DNA of 30,595 nucleotides from DASPXY01 sp038227745 (GCA_038227745.1 JBBRPS010000020.1:1-30595); one strand, 5' to 3'; shown: positions 15,318 to 24,664, counted from the first letter of the stretch. Numbers and translations are program-made. Notes: generated from the sequence alone by a model not told the origin.

Positions 15318-18300
15318 TCAACGACTCGGCCCGACGCGCCGCGTGTTGTAGCGCCGCTGGTACTCCTCGTGCAGGGCCGTCCGCGGGTAGTGCTCCCCCG
15401 GCCCGTAGGGAAAGCGGCTCATGCCGTGGAACGGCAGCGGCTCGACCGTGTCGCCGGTCGCCACGAACGGCCCGCTCGACTTGCTATAGCCCCACGTCCG
15501 CAGCACGAAGCTCCGCGTCCACCCCTCCTTCAGTGGCGGCAGGCCCCTGGCGTCGAAGCGGACCGTCACCTCCTCGCCGGGTCCGAAGATCACGAAGCGG
15601 TCGTCGCGCTCCTGCAACAACTCGGTGACGTCGCCGAAGCGCGTCAGGCGCCCCGCCAGGCGCGACACCGGCACCCGCTCGATGCGGTCGTGGTCGTAGA
15701 TGGCCGGCTGCTTGCCGTCCGGCGAGAACTCCTGTACGCAACCCCGCGCCGCCAGCGCGGCGCCGCGGACCGGCAGGATGGTGACGCGCACCCCCTTGCC
15801 CGAGACAGGGCCGGGCCGCACCGACGAGTGTACGCGCTCCAGCAGCGGGGCCACGAACACCTGGTCCCAGAAGACGTGCATGTTCGTCCGCAGCCGCAGC
15901 ACGCAGCGCGGGCCGCCCAGCTTGCCGGTCACTTCGAGCGTCGTCAGCCGCGGCAGCCCCGCGGGGAAACCGGCGTCGGCGGCAACCGTATGCCACTTGC
16001 CGTCCTCGCCCAGGCGCTCCAGCACGGGCGGCAGCATGGCGACACCCGCCTGGTCCGCGGCCCAGATCGATTCGGGATAGGGATAGTCCGTCCAGCCGAC
16101 GGCGCACAGGACGAGGCGGTCCCGCGGCCCGAACTTCGCCAGGCGGTCGCCGAAGTCCAGCTCGACCCAGTGTTCCTCCGCGAGCCCCAGCCAGGTGCGG
16201 CGGGCGAAGCCGTTCACCGTGTCGCGGTCCCGGTGCCGGAGCGCTGCCGTCACGTCGCGACCGCGATGGTCGCGCGCCTGCCGCGGATGGATCTCGTCGC
16301 GGAAGACGAGGAGATCCTGACTGGGCGGCGGGTCGGTGAAGCGCTCGTCGGGGTAGACGCGCACGTCGGCGGGGTGGTCCACGACGACGAGGCTCAGGCG
16401 GTCGAGGTAGGTGACCTCGTCGCCCGGCTCCGCGACCTTGAGCAGGTAATGGCCGTCGCGCGGCGCGAGCTGGCCGGCCTCGATTTTGAGGGACTCCTCG
16501 GGGCGCGGTGGGCGGTGGCCGCCGTCGGGCAGGGCCTCGCCCATCGCGCCGGCGCCGAGGAAGTCGCAAACGAAGTCGAAGCGCCGGCCGTCCCAGGCGA
16601 ACAGCAGCGGGCAGGAGTCGATCTTGCGGTTGTGTTCCTCGATGCGCGCCACCTGGCCCGCGGGGATGTTGAACTCCGCCTGCCAGCAGTTGTCCGGCCA
16701 GCGCAGGCGCACCACCTCGGCCTGCGCGTGGCGGCGCAGCCCCAGGAACAGCGGCTGGAGAGACTGCCCCAGCCCGGCCGAGAGCGTCGTGATCTCGCCG
16801 CCCGCCCAGTGGTCGCCGGCGTGAACGCTGACGCGCGTGCCGAAGCCGTCCACGTTGCAGCGGACGTAGTTGCCTTCCGACTCGGCACGGCGGTGGCCGC
16901 TCAGGAGCAGTTGCACGCCCTTGTTGCCGTTGCCCTGGTTCGCGTAGAGGGACAGGCCGCCCTTCTCCGACCAGGCGAGCAGGTCCGGCAGGCCGTCGCC
17001 ATCGAAGTCCGCCGCGACCAGGGCGGCGAGGTCCGCCGGCCAGTCCTTGTCGGAGAGGGCGTTGACGCGGTGCGCCAGGCGGCTGACTTCGTTCTGCAGG
17101 ATGACCGGCTTGCGCTCCGCGGACAGGCCGACGACGTCGGTGGCGCCGTCGAGGTCGAGGTCGATGGCCTGCGCCTGGAGCAGCGGCGGCGAGTTGGTGG
17201 CCCCCTGCGTGAACCACTTGCCAACGTCGTTCTCGCCGCGCTTGGCGCGATTGAGCAGGAGCAGCGGCGGCTTGCCGGGGCCGATGAGCAGCAGGTCGGA
17301 GTGGCCGTCGCGGTCCTGGTCGAGGACGAGGCCGCCGTTCCAGGGGGCGCCCTTTGTCGGCGCCGGGGCGAGTGCTGCCGGCAGGGGGACGCGGCGGAAG
17401 GCGAGCAGGCGGTCGTTGAGGACGAGAGCCGGCGTGCCCGCCTCGGTCAGGGCGAGCAGGTCGAGGTCGTGGTCGTGATCGACGTCGGACGCGACCATGC
17501 CGACCGCCGGCACCTGCGGGCCGAGCAGCGCCGCCATGCTCCCCTTGTGGTCGGCCGGTTGCACGCGGCGGAAGCGCGGCTTCAGGGGCGGCGGGTCGAA
17601 GGACGGCGCCCGCGCCGGCGCCTCGCCGACGTTGAGCAGGACGGCGAAGCCCGGCCCCTTGCTGGCCGGCGCTTGCCCGCTGAGCAGCGCCAGTGCCTCA
17701 TCGACGCTGGATGCGTACTGCGCGACGACGAGGTCGAGGTCGCCGTCCTGGTCCAGGTCGATGAACGTCGCGCCCAGGCACACGCCCGTCAGGTCGCCGA
17801 GTCCCGCCCTCGCCGTCACGTCCTCGAACCACCGCAGCCGTCCGGCGAGCGGCAGCCCGAAGCTGCGGAACAGCCACTGCTTGCCGGCGCCGGTGATGCA
17901 CAGGTCGGGGTAGCCATCGTTATCGAAGTCGCCGACCGTACACCCGAGGCTCGGCCGCGGTTGTGCCAGGCCCACCGCGCGCGTCACGTCGGTGAAAACG
18001 CCGTCGCCGTCGTTGCGCAGCAGCAGGTCGCGCACCTGGCCCGCCTCGACCACCGCGCCGAGCATGAAGACGTCCGGCCTGCCGTCGCGGTTGTAGTCGA
18101 GCACGACCATCGTGTTGCCGAAGCGCTCGCGGAGCTTGCGGCGCAGGTCGCCGAGCGGCCCGGCGCCGAGGTCGGCGGCCGTGGCCCACCGCGCCCCGCC
18201 GGCGAGCTTCACCTGGAACTTGTCGTGCTTGCGGAACACGGGGACCGGCGCCGGCAGGAACGCCGGGGCCAGCTGTGGTCCGCCGAGGACGTCAGCGTAG

Positions 18301-18995
18301 CGGCCCATTTCGGTGTAGACGATGCGGTAACGGTCGAACCAGACCTTCGTTCGCTCCAGGCCCTGGAACCTTTCGAGGAGGCGGTCGGCCTCCTTGTCGT
18401 CGCCGCGGCGGCGGTACGCGAGCTGTAGCTCGTTCAGGGCGCCCGTCAGGTACGGATCGAGTTCCAGGGCTTTCTGGAAGCACGCGAAGCGGCGCTCCGC
18501 CTGCGCCTCGTCCTCCAGCATCAGGCCGAGGTTGAACCAGCCGCCCGGGTCGGCGGGGTCGATGCGCGTAACGGCCTCGAAGTGGCTGACCGCGTCGCCT
18601 GCCTTCTGGAAGCGGAAGATGATGCCGAGGCAGTAGTGCGCGTGGGGGCTCTGCGGGTCCTCCCTGAGGATGGCCTGGAAGTGGTCGGCCGCGCGCTTGA
18701 GGTTGGCGGGCTGACTGGTTTCGTTCATCAGAGCGATGGCGAGGTTGATCTTGCCGGGCATCCAGTCCGGCGCGAGCTTCGCGACCTCCTCGAAGGCGGC
18801 GAGCGCCCGCGGGTAGTCGTACTGCTCCATGCGGCCGACGCCGCGGCTGTTGGCCGCGAGCACCGCCACCATGTCCGGAGGGGGCGGCCTGTTCAGCCAG
18901 CGCCAGCCGAAATACCCGCCGACGCCGAGGGCGACGAGTACCGCGAGCCAGATCAGCAATCGGCCGCGGGCGGGCGAAGTTTCCGCTGCTGCCAT
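15318..18995 (-). CDS. TPR / FG-GAP / ASPIC_UnbV (CRTAC1-like) membrane-anchored protein
   Basis: A 1225-residue exported protein. An N-terminal anchor (LLIWLAVLVALGVGGYFGW, 13-31) precedes TPRs (about 45-235). An FG-GAP/VCBS beta-propeller follows, with Ca-binding loops such as DYNRDGRPD (300-308), DFDNDGYPD (356-364) and DLDQDGDLD (413-421), plus at least four more to about 620. An ASPIC_UnbV-like domain (about 650-730) leads to SCPLLFAWDGRRFDF and a long beta-rich C-terminal region. Function is unknown; such propellers usually bind proteins or glycans at the surface. ATG 18995 has GGAGG at 19003-19007. A 61-bp tandem duplication repeats this site and start codon upstream in another frame. 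It follows the nitrilase gene on the same strand, 174 bases downstream, and faces the TlpA-like lipoprotein. Confidence 0.9.
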   Translation of the reverse strand: MAAAETSPARGRLLIWLAVLVALGVGGYFGWRWLNRPPPPDMVAVLAANSRGVGRMEQYDYPRALAAFEEVAKLAPDWMPGKINLAIALMNETSQPANLKRAADHFQAILREDPQSPHAHYCLGIIFRFQKAGDAVSHFEAVTRIDPADPGGWFNLGLMLEDEAQAERRFACFQKALELDPYLTGALNELQLAYRRRGDDKEADRLLERFQGLERTKVWFDRYRIVYTEMGRYADVLGGPQLAPAFLPAPVPVFRKHDKFQVKLAGGARWATAADLGAGPLGDLRRKLRERFGNTMVVLDYNRDGRPDVFMLGAVVEAGQVRDLLLRNDGDGVFTDVTRAVGLAQPRPSLGCTVGDFDNDGYPDLCITGAGKQWLFRSFGLPLAGRLRWFEDVTARAGLGDLTGVCLGATFIDLDQDGDLDLVVAQYASSVDEALALLSGQAPASKGPGFAVLLNVGEAPARAPSFDPPPLKPRFRRVQPADHKGSMAALLGPQVPAVGMVASDVDHDHDLDLLALTEAGTPALVLNDRLLAFRRVPLPAALAPAPTKGAPWNGGLVLDQDRDGHSDLLLIGPGKPPLLLLNRAKRGENDVGKWFTQGATNSPPLLQAQAIDLDLDGATDVVGLSAERKPVILQNEVSRLAHRVNALSDKDWPADLAALVAADFDGDGLPDLLAWSEKGGLSLYANQGNGNKGVQLLLSGHRRAESEGNYVRCNVDGFGTRVSVHAGDHWAGGEITTLSAGLGQSLQPLFLGLRRHAQAEVVRLRWPDNCWQAEFNIPAGQVARIEEHNRKIDSCPLLFAWDGRRFDFVCDFLGAGAMGEALPDGGHRPPRPEESLKIEAGQLAPRDGHYLLKVAEPGDEVTYLDRLSLVVVDHPADVRVYPDERFTDPPPSQDLLVFRDEIHPRQARDHRGRDVTAALRHRDRDTVNGFARRTWLGLAEEHWVELDFGDRLAKFGPRDRLVLCAVGWTDYPYPESIWAADQAGVAMLPPVLERLGEDGKWHTVAADAGFPAGLPRLTTLEVTGKLGGPRCVLRLRTNMHVFWDQVFVAPLLERVHSSVRPGPVSGKGVRVTILPVRGAALAARGCVQEFSPDGKQPAIYDHDRIERVPVSRLAGRLTRFGDVTELLQERDDRFVIFGPGEEVTVRFDARGLPPLKEGWTRSFVLRTWGYSKSSGPFVATGDTVEPLPFHGMSRFPYGPGEHYPRTALHEEYQRRYNTRRVGPSR

Positions 18996-19109
18996 GATGA
19001 ATCCTCCGCATATCGTGGGCGACTCGCTCCGCGAGTCGCGTCTGCGGTGCTGCCATGATGAATCCTCCGCATATCGTGGGCGACTCGCTCCGCGAGTCGC
19101 GTCTGCGGT
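18988..19109. repeat. Two perfect 61-bp tandem repeats that duplicate a translation start
   Basis: Units 18988-19048 and 19049-19109 are identical. Read on the minus strand, each carries a 9-bp palindrome with TCC/GGA loop (19019-19039 and 19080-19100), then GCGGAGGAT and an ATG. The downstream ATG (18995) opens the FG-GAP/ASPIC gene. The upstream ATG (19056) is out of frame, because 61 is not a multiple of three, and would make a 254-residue product ending at 18292. The mutation looks recent since no base differs between units. Confidence 0.95.
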
Positions 19110-19135
19110 GGAGGGCTTCACCACTCCTCCCGGAA

Positions 19136-19156
19136 GCGACTCGCGGAGCGAGTCGC
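19136..19156. repeat. Inverted third copy of the GACTCGC palindrome
   Basis: A 21-base palindrome (9-bp arms, 3-nt loop) with the same core as the two copies in the adjacent tandem repeat but with its flank (CTACGAT) on the other side, so the group forms a larger inverted arrangement. It lies 13 bases past the nitrilase stop codon and may serve as its 3'-end hairpin. Confidence 0.85.
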
Positions 19157-19169
19157 CTACGATAGGACC

Positions 19170-20177
19170 TTATTCGAGCGGCAGCCGCGCCTTGCCCTCC
19201 GCGATCGCCCGCTCGTTCCCCTCGATCGTCAGCGTCCGCTCGGCCTTGCCCAGGCTGCCGGGGTACACCGCCCGCCGATAGCCGGTGTACGCCTCCGTGC
19301 GCAGGTGCCCCAGCATGTGGTGCCCGCGCCGCCGTTCGCGCTCCGCTCGCAGCGCCGCCAGGTCGATCGGCCCGATCACGATCTTCTCGCCCGGCCCCGG
19401 GTCCGCCTGTGCCAGGATGCGGCCGTCGTAATCCACCACCATGCTGCCGCCCGGCCAGCTGAACGGCGGATAGTGGTCGGCGCTCGCCCCCTGGTTGGCG
19501 GCCACCACGTACGCCAGGTTCTCCAGCGCCCGGCAGCGGTTGACCAACGTCCACCAGTCCATCGGCGGCGTCGCGCCCCACGGATCCATGTACGCCGACA
19601 CGCGCACCAGCACCTCCGCCCCCTTCAGCGCGAGCTGCCGGATGCACTCCGGGAATAGCCAGTCGTAACACGTCGCCGCCCCGAGCCGGCCGATCTCCGT
19701 GTCGGCGACGGGGAACAGGTCCTCCGCGTAGCCGGGCAGGTCGTGCGGGCTGGCGTGGACCTCCCACGGGATCCACGGGTGGACCTTGCGGTAGCGCGTC
19801 AGCAACCCCTCCGGCCCGATCAGGCACGTCGTGTTGAACACGGCGCCGGGGTAGCGGTCGTCGCGCTCCAAAAAGCTGCCCGTCTGGATGTAGACGCCGT
19901 GCGCGCGCGCCTTCAGACGGTAGCGGTCGGTGTGCTCGTTGGGGATCGGCACCGCCAGGCGGTCGAGCAATTCGCCGACCGTCGGGTAGACCGGGGCGGC
20001 GTGCGCGAACTCGGGGAAGACGACGAGGCGCACCGTCGCGAACGGGGCGTAGCCAAGGACGGCGCGGTCGATCATGGCCAGCATGTGGTTGACCTGGCGG
20101 GCGATGCCGGCGCGGTCGCGCGGGTTGGGCAGGTCGGTCTGGCAGGCGGCGGCGTAGTAACGGAGTTCGGGCGCCAT
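19170..20177 (-). CDS. Nitrilase-superfamily carbon-nitrogen hydrolase
   Basis: A 335-residue cytoplasmic hydrolase of the nitrilase/amidase superfamily, which cleaves non-peptide C-N bonds. The catalytic triad is complete: E56 in VVFPEF, K131 in YRKVHP and C170 in AATCYDWLFPE. The second half holds the usual NRCRALENLAYVVAANQG segment (about 208-225) and PGGSMVVDYDGRILA. Length is typical of aliphatic amidases and N-carbamoyl amidases, but I cannot name the substrate. ATG 20177 is preceded by GCGAGGGG. A TTGACA on the minus strand (20218-20223) is a possible -35, with only a poor -10. The FG-GAP/ASPIC gene follows on the same strand. Confidence 0.9.
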   Translation of the reverse strand: MAPELRYYAAACQTDLPNPRDRAGIARQVNHMLAMIDRAVLGYAPFATVRLVVFPEFAHAAPVYPTVGELLDRLAVPIPNEHTDRYRLKARAHGVYIQTGSFLERDDRYPGAVFNTTCLIGPEGLLTRYRKVHPWIPWEVHASPHDLPGYAEDLFPVADTEIGRLGAATCYDWLFPECIRQLALKGAEVLVRVSAYMDPWGATPPMDWWTLVNRCRALENLAYVVAANQGASADHYPPFSWPGGSMVVDYDGRILAQADPGPGEKIVIGPIDLAALRAERERRRGHHMLGHLRTEAYTGYRRAVYPGSLGKAERTLTIEGNERAIAEGKARLPLE

Positions 20178-20364
20178 CGGCCCCTCGCATCGGGATACGG
20201 TTCTCCTCGCTATACGCTGTCAATGTAAGAGCGGTTCCGACTCTGTCCCGTGCCGGCCCCACCATTTTCTCGCGACTCCGCGCCGGCGAACGGTTGCGTT
20301 CCACTCGGCCGCCTGGTAGGATCACTCTATTCCTCCAGGACAAGGCTCGAAACGGCGGCTCCCA

Positions 20365-20793
20365 ATGAGGCCCCGGCTCTGGTCATCTCCAGTGCGTGCA
20401 GGGGTGGGGACGGTGATGGCCGTCCTCGCCTGGGGACTGTTCGCGCCCGCGTCGGCCAGGGCGAGCTGCGGCGACTACGTCACCATCCGGCCGCACCACG
20501 AATCGAGCCGGCCGGAAGTGCCCTCCAAACCGCAGACCGCCCCGACACCGTGCCACTGTCCGGATCACGCCCCTGATGGGACGCCGCTGCCGCCGTGCCC
20601 CGGGCCGGACTGTTCGGCCCCGGCGGCGCCCGCCCCGACGACCACGCTGACGCCGGTGCGTCACCTGGAAGACTGGGCGCTGCCCGCGGCGCCGGGCTCA
20701 GGCACCGGGCCGGCGCCGCTCACCTTCCTCTCCTCCGACCAGGCCGAACGGCCACAACACTTCCCGGCCGACATCTTCCACCCCCCGCGGTAG
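20365..20793 (+). CDS. Small secreted Pro/Cys-rich protein, unknown function
   Basis: A 142-residue protein I do not recognise. Residues 1-34 look like a signal peptide (GVGTVMAVLAWGLFAPASARA) with cleavage near ARA-S. The mature part is short, proline-rich and has five cysteines, including PCHCPDHAPDG and PPCPGPDCS, which could hold a metal or form disulfides. There is no strong ribosome-binding site; ATG 20365 is chosen because it opens the signal peptide. It lies divergent from the nitrilase gene and 227 bases before the cytochrome gene on the same strand, with a 26-bp hairpin in between. Coding status rests on the signal peptide and composition. Confidence 0.65.
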   Translation: MRPRLWSSPVRAGVGTVMAVLAWGLFAPASARASCGDYVTIRPHHESSRPEVPSKPQTAPTPCHCPDHAPDGTPLPPCPGPDCSAPAAPAPTTTLTPVRHLEDWALPAAPGSGTGPAPLTFLSSDQAERPQHFPADIFHPPR

Positions 20794-20889
20794 CCCGTGT
20801 CCCATTACGGCGCGTAAGGACGGCCGCCGCGTCCGCGGACGTGGCTTGCGATTCCGCCGTTCGTACCCGTGCCGCGCTTCCGGACAAGC

Positions 20890-20947
20890 CTGTGGGGCAA
20901 GTTGGTAACTTGCCTTCGCTGAGGCAAGTTACCAACTTGCCCCACAG
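20890..20947. repeat. 26-bp perfect inverted repeat between the secreted protein and cytochrome genes
   Basis: The arm 20890-20915 pairs perfectly with 20922-20947 around TCGCTG. Each arm contains the smaller palindrome GGCAAGTT-GGT-AACTTGCC. There is no T-run after it. It lies 97 bases after one stop and 73 before the next ATG, so it could terminate, attenuate or protect the upstream message. Confidence 0.85.
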
Positions 20948-21020
20948 ACCTGGCCCCAGCTCATACGCCACGGCACCGTTTCGGGACCATCGCCCCTACT
21001 CATTCTCTTTCATCGCACTC

Positions 21021-24000
21021 ATGGACACCTCGATTCCCTCTCCCGCCAGCGCCGCGCCGGCGGCGAAGCGGTGGCAGGACCGCAAGGGCCGCCTCTACGA
21101 GCCGGCCATCGGCCCGCGCCTGCGCGTCCTGCTGTTCTTCCTCTTCGCGGCCGTCGCCGTCCTCGGCGCCACCGCCGTCTACCTCGTCGCCATCCGCGGC
21201 ATGGAGGCCGTCAAGGGCCAATCCTACTGGAGCTTCTTCTCGCTCTGCATGTTCGCCGCCCACGAGTGGGTCGGCATGCTCTTTCTCCTGCCCTTCTTCG
21301 CCTTCGGCTTCATCCACTTCGCCTCGGCCCGCCACCGCCAGAACCGCGTCGCGGTGCGCCTCGGCCTCCTGCTGTTCGGCAGCGGGACCCTCGTCTGCCT
21401 GACCGGCCTCGGCCTGATGCAGCTGCCCGGCCTGCCGCAGCTGCCGAGCGGCACCGTGCGCGCCATCGTCCTGTGGCTGCACGGCGTCCTGCCGGTCGCG
21501 GCTGTCTGGCTCTACGTGCTGCACCGCCGCGCCGGCCCCGCCATCAAGTGGAAGTGGGGCTACGCCTGGGGTGGGGCCGTCGCCGCCTTCGTCGGGGCGA
21601 TGCTGTACATGCACTCGGCCGACCCGCGCAAGTGGTACGCCCAGGGCTCGCCGGAGGGCGAGAAGTATTTCGAGCCGGCGCGCTCGCGGACCGTGGACGC
21701 CAACTTCATCCCCGCCCACGTCCTCATGAACGACGAATACTGTCTGAAATGTCACGCGGACATCTACAACAGCCACATCCACTCGGCGCACAAGTTCAGC
21801 TCGTTCAACAACCCCGCGTACCTCTTCAGCGTCCGCGAGACGCGGCAACGCATGGGCACGCGCGCCTCGCGCTGGTGCGCCGGCTGCCATGACCTGGTGC
21901 CGTTCTTCAGCGGCCAGTTCGACGACCCGAACTTCGACGACGTCAACAATCCGACCGCGAAGGCGGGCATCACCTGCACCTCTTGCCACGCGATCACCAA
22001 CGTCAACAGCCGCAGCGGCAACGGCGACTACACCATCGAGGAGCCGATCCACTACCCGTTCACGTTCAGCGACAACCCCCTGTTGCAGTGGCTCAACGAG
22101 CAGATGGTCAAGGCCAAGCCGGAGTTCCACAAGAAGACGTTCCTCAAGCCGTTCCACCGCACCGCGGAATTCTGCTCGACCTGCCACAAGGTGGGCGTGC
22201 CGCAGGAGGTCAACCACTACAAGGAGTTCCTGCGCGGCCAGGACCACCTCGACTCGTACCACCTCAGCGGCGTCTCCGGCCACGGCGCCCGCAGCTTCTA
22301 CTACCCGCCGGTGGCGAAGACGAATTGCGCCCAGTGCCACATGCCGCTCAAGGAGAGCGACGACTTCGGCGCCCGCGACTTCGACGGCAGCGGCAAGCGC
22401 AAGGTCCACAGCCACCTCTTCCCGAGCGCCAACACCGGCGTGCCGGCCCTGCTCAAGTACAGGGGCCACGAGGACGTCATCGAGGCCCACGCGAAGGTCC
22501 TCAAGAGCGGCTTCGACGGCAAATCGCCGCCGCTGCGCATCGACCTGTTCGGCCTGAAGCAGCTCACCATCGACCGGGCGCGCGGCGGCGCCCTGCTCGC
22601 CGGGCTATCGGCGGCCAGTCCGACGGGACTGCTGGCGGCCCCACCGCTGCTGGAGTTGATGACCGACCGCGGCGTCACCGCGCCGCTGCTGGACGACCAG
22701 GCGCTGCGGCCGCACCTGCCGAAGCTGCAGCCCGGCGGCACCTACCTCATCGAGGTCGTGGTGCGGACGCTGAACATGGGACACCCCTTCACGCAGGGCA
22801 CCGCCGACTCGAACGAGATCTGGGTCGATTTTCAGGCGAAGGCGGTGGGCAACGGCGGCGTACGCCTCCTCGCACGCAACGGCGGCATGGACGGCGGCGA
22901 GGACCAGGGCCGCGTGGACGAGAACGCCCACTTCATCAACGTGCTGATGCTCGACCGCCACGGTAACCGCATCGACCGCCGTAACCCGCAGGACATCTTC
23001 ACACCGCTCTACAACCACCAGATCCCGCCGGGGGCCGGCCAGGTCCTCCACTATCGGCTGCACGTGCCGCGCGACCTGAAGCCGGGCGAGGCGGTCGAGG
23101 TGTCGGCGCGGGTGCGCTTCCGCAAGTTCGATCACCGTTACATGGAGATCATCCACGGCGCGGGCAAGGTGCCGCCGCTGCCCATCGTGGACCTGTGTAC
23201 CGACCGCGTCGTCCTGCCGGTGGCAGGCGTCGCTGAGAAGGTCGTGGCCCAGGAATCGCCAATCAAGCCGGCGTGGCAGCGCTGGAACGATTACGGCATC
23301 GGCTGTTTCCTGGAGGGCGGCCCCAGCGGCAAGGGCGGCGAGTTGGCCCAGGCCGAGCGGGCGTTCGCGCGACTGCTCGCCCCCGAGTTCGCGAAGGAGA
23401 AGGCTGCCCACGGCCACGGCCACCTGAACCTCGCCCGCGTCCACCTGGCCTACGGCGGCGTGGAGCGACTGGAGAAGGCCCGCCAGTCGCTGGCGGAGGC
23501 ACGCAAGTGCGACCCGCCGGCGCCGTGGTGGACCGTCGCCTATTTCACCGCCCAGGTCAACCTGCAGAACGCCAACCTCGAAGAGGCCATCGCCAGCTTC
23601 GAGACGATCCTCGACCCGAAGAATCGCGACCCGAAGCGCAAGTTCGACTTCACGCAAGACTGGGTCGTCATCAACGAGCTGGGCATGGCCCATTTCGAGT
23701 TGGGCAAGTCGTACTTCTGGGGGGCGGGCGCGGCGAACGACGCGGACGCCGAGAAGCATCTGCGCAAGGCGGTGGCGCGCTTCGAGGACACGCTGAAGCT
23801 CGACCCGGACAACATCGAGGCCCACGAGTTCCTCAGCAAGTGTTACGTCCGCCTCGGCGGTGCGGGCGGGCCGCCCGCTGCCGTACCGGGGGAGTCCCGC
23901 ACCTTCGAGGCGCGGCTACTGCGGCTCGTGAAGGAATTCGCTGACCCGGCGAGGCCCGCGGGGGAGCGCGGCGCGGCGGCGGTCGAACTCACCCCGCTGC

Positions 24001-24644
24001 TGGCGAGCAGCGAAGCGCCCGGGGCGGACGGGGCGCGTCTGGCAGTCCTGGTGCAGGCGCGCCGGCAGTGCGAGGCCGTCGCGGCGGCGACCCCGGACCG
24101 TTGGCTGCGCCTGGCGGCGACGCCGGTGCTGCGCGGCCTGGACCGCCGCATCCTCGCGACCCTGCCGGAAGTGGCGCGCCGGCTGGCGGACGCCAAACTG
24201 GAACGGGTGCGCCGCCTGGAGGCCGCGACGGAACTCGTGGAAGGACTGGCGCAGCTTGAGGTGCGCTCGCCGCGGGCCGACGTGGCGCCGGCGTTCGTGG
24301 CCGCGGCGGGTTTCCCGAGCCCTGGGCTGCCCGTCAACCTGGCACTGTCCACGCTGGCGAACGGCGGCTATCTGGAAGGGCCGCTGGCCCAGCCGCGGCT
24401 GCTGACGCTGCACGCCCTGCGGCGCCAGGCCCGGCCACTGTTCACGGAGGGCGCCGACCCCGAGCTGCAGGCCGCGGCGGCGCGGGTGCTGGCTCGCGTC
24501 CACCTGCTGATGCACGGCATCTTCAAGCCGGACGAGAACGCGACGGGACACGCCGTCCGCGTCTACCGCCAGCGCCACCCGGCCGCCGCACGCGCCTCGC
24601 AGGCGATCGTCATCTACCCGACCGAGCCGAGCGCGGCTCGGTGA
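21021..24644 (+). CDS. Membrane-anchored pentahaem cytochrome c with TPR C-terminus
   Basis: A 1207-residue fusion. Five membrane helices (about 33-58, 80-103, 113-133, 147-168, 178-198) contain or border histidines (H81, H99, H154, H168) that could bind haem b. Then come five haem c sites: CLKCH 241, CAGCH 286, CTSCH 319, CSTCH 385, CAQCH 436, with many nearby histidines as distal ligands. A beta-rich segment (about 570-740) with MGHPFTQGTADSNEIW is followed by TPRs (about 770-950) and a helical tail. The layout suggests electrons pass from the quinone pool to periplasmic c haems, but partner and direction are unknown. ATG 21021 lacks a ribosome-binding site; nothing upstream in frame looks better. 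It lies next to two FG-GAP/ASPIC genes and downstream of a TlpA-like thioredoxin gene. Confidence 0.88.
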   Translation: MDTSIPSPASAAPAAKRWQDRKGRLYEPAIGPRLRVLLFFLFAAVAVLGATAVYLVAIRGMEAVKGQSYWSFFSLCMFAAHEWVGMLFLLPFFAFGFIHFASARHRQNRVAVRLGLLLFGSGTLVCLTGLGLMQLPGLPQLPSGTVRAIVLWLHGVLPVAAVWLYVLHRRAGPAIKWKWGYAWGGAVAAFVGAMLYMHSADPRKWYAQGSPEGEKYFEPARSRTVDANFIPAHVLMNDEYCLKCHADIYNSHIHSAHKFSSFNNPAYLFSVRETRQRMGTRASRWCAGCHDLVPFFSGQFDDPNFDDVNNPTAKAGITCTSCHAITNVNSRSGNGDYTIEEPIHYPFTFSDNPLLQWLNEQMVKAKPEFHKKTFLKPFHRTAEFCSTCHKVGVPQEVNHYKEFLRGQDHLDSYHLSGVSGHGARSFYYPPVAKTNCAQCHMPLKESDDFGARDFDGSGKRKVHSHLFPSANTGVPALLKYRGHEDVIEAHAKVLKSGFDGKSPPLRIDLFGLKQLTIDRARGGALLAGLSAASPTGLLAAPPLLELMTDRGVTAPLLDDQALRPHLPKLQPGGTYLIEVVVRTLNMGHPFTQGTADSNEIWVDFQAKAVGNGGVRLLARNGGMDGGEDQGRVDENAHFINVLMLDRHGNRIDRRNPQDIFTPLYNHQIPPGAGQVLHYRLHVPRDLKPGEAVEVSARVRFRKFDHRYMEIIHGAGKVPPLPIVDLCTDRVVLPVAGVAEKVVAQESPIKPAWQRWNDYGIGCFLEGGPSGKGGELAQAERAFARLLAPEFAKEKAAHGHGHLNLARVHLAYGGVERLEKARQSLAEARKCDPPAPWWTVAYFTAQVNLQNANLEEAIASFETILDPKNRDPKRKFDFTQDWVVINELGMAHFELGKSYFWGAGAANDADAEKHLRKAVARFEDTLKLDPDNIEAHEFLSKCYVRLGGAGGPPAAVPGESRTFEARLLRLVKEFADPARPAGERGAAAVELTPLLASSEAPGADGARLAVLVQARRQCEAVAAATPDRWLRLAATPVLRGLDRRILATLPEVARRLADAKLERVRRLEAATELVEGLAQLEVRSPRADVAPAFVAAAGFPSPGLPVNLALSTLANGGYLEGPLAQPRLLTLHALRRQARPLFTEGADPELQAAAARVLARVHLLMHGIFKPDENATGHAVRVYRQRHPAAARASQAIVIYPTEPSAAR
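24621..24642 (+). repeat. Small hairpin at the 3' end of the cytochrome gene
   Basis: ACCGAGCC (24621-24628) pairs with GGCTCGGT (24635-24642), running into the stop codon. It has no T-run; weak terminator or simply codon-composition effect. Confidence 0.4.
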
Positions 24645-24664
24645 CGCCAGACAAGGGCCATCGG

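Noticed and set aside
15231..18428. A 1065-codon open frame on the plus strand opposite the FG-GAP/ASPIC gene
   Set aside because: High GC leaves few stops in antisense frames. The translation is Arg/Ala/Gln-rich with no family motif, while the minus strand encodes clear Ca-binding propeller repeats.
18292..20343. A 683-codon minus-strand frame spanning the nitrilase and FG-GAP/ASPIC genes
   Set aside because: It lies in another frame of two well-supported genes. It is of interest only because the duplicated ATG at 19056 opens into it.
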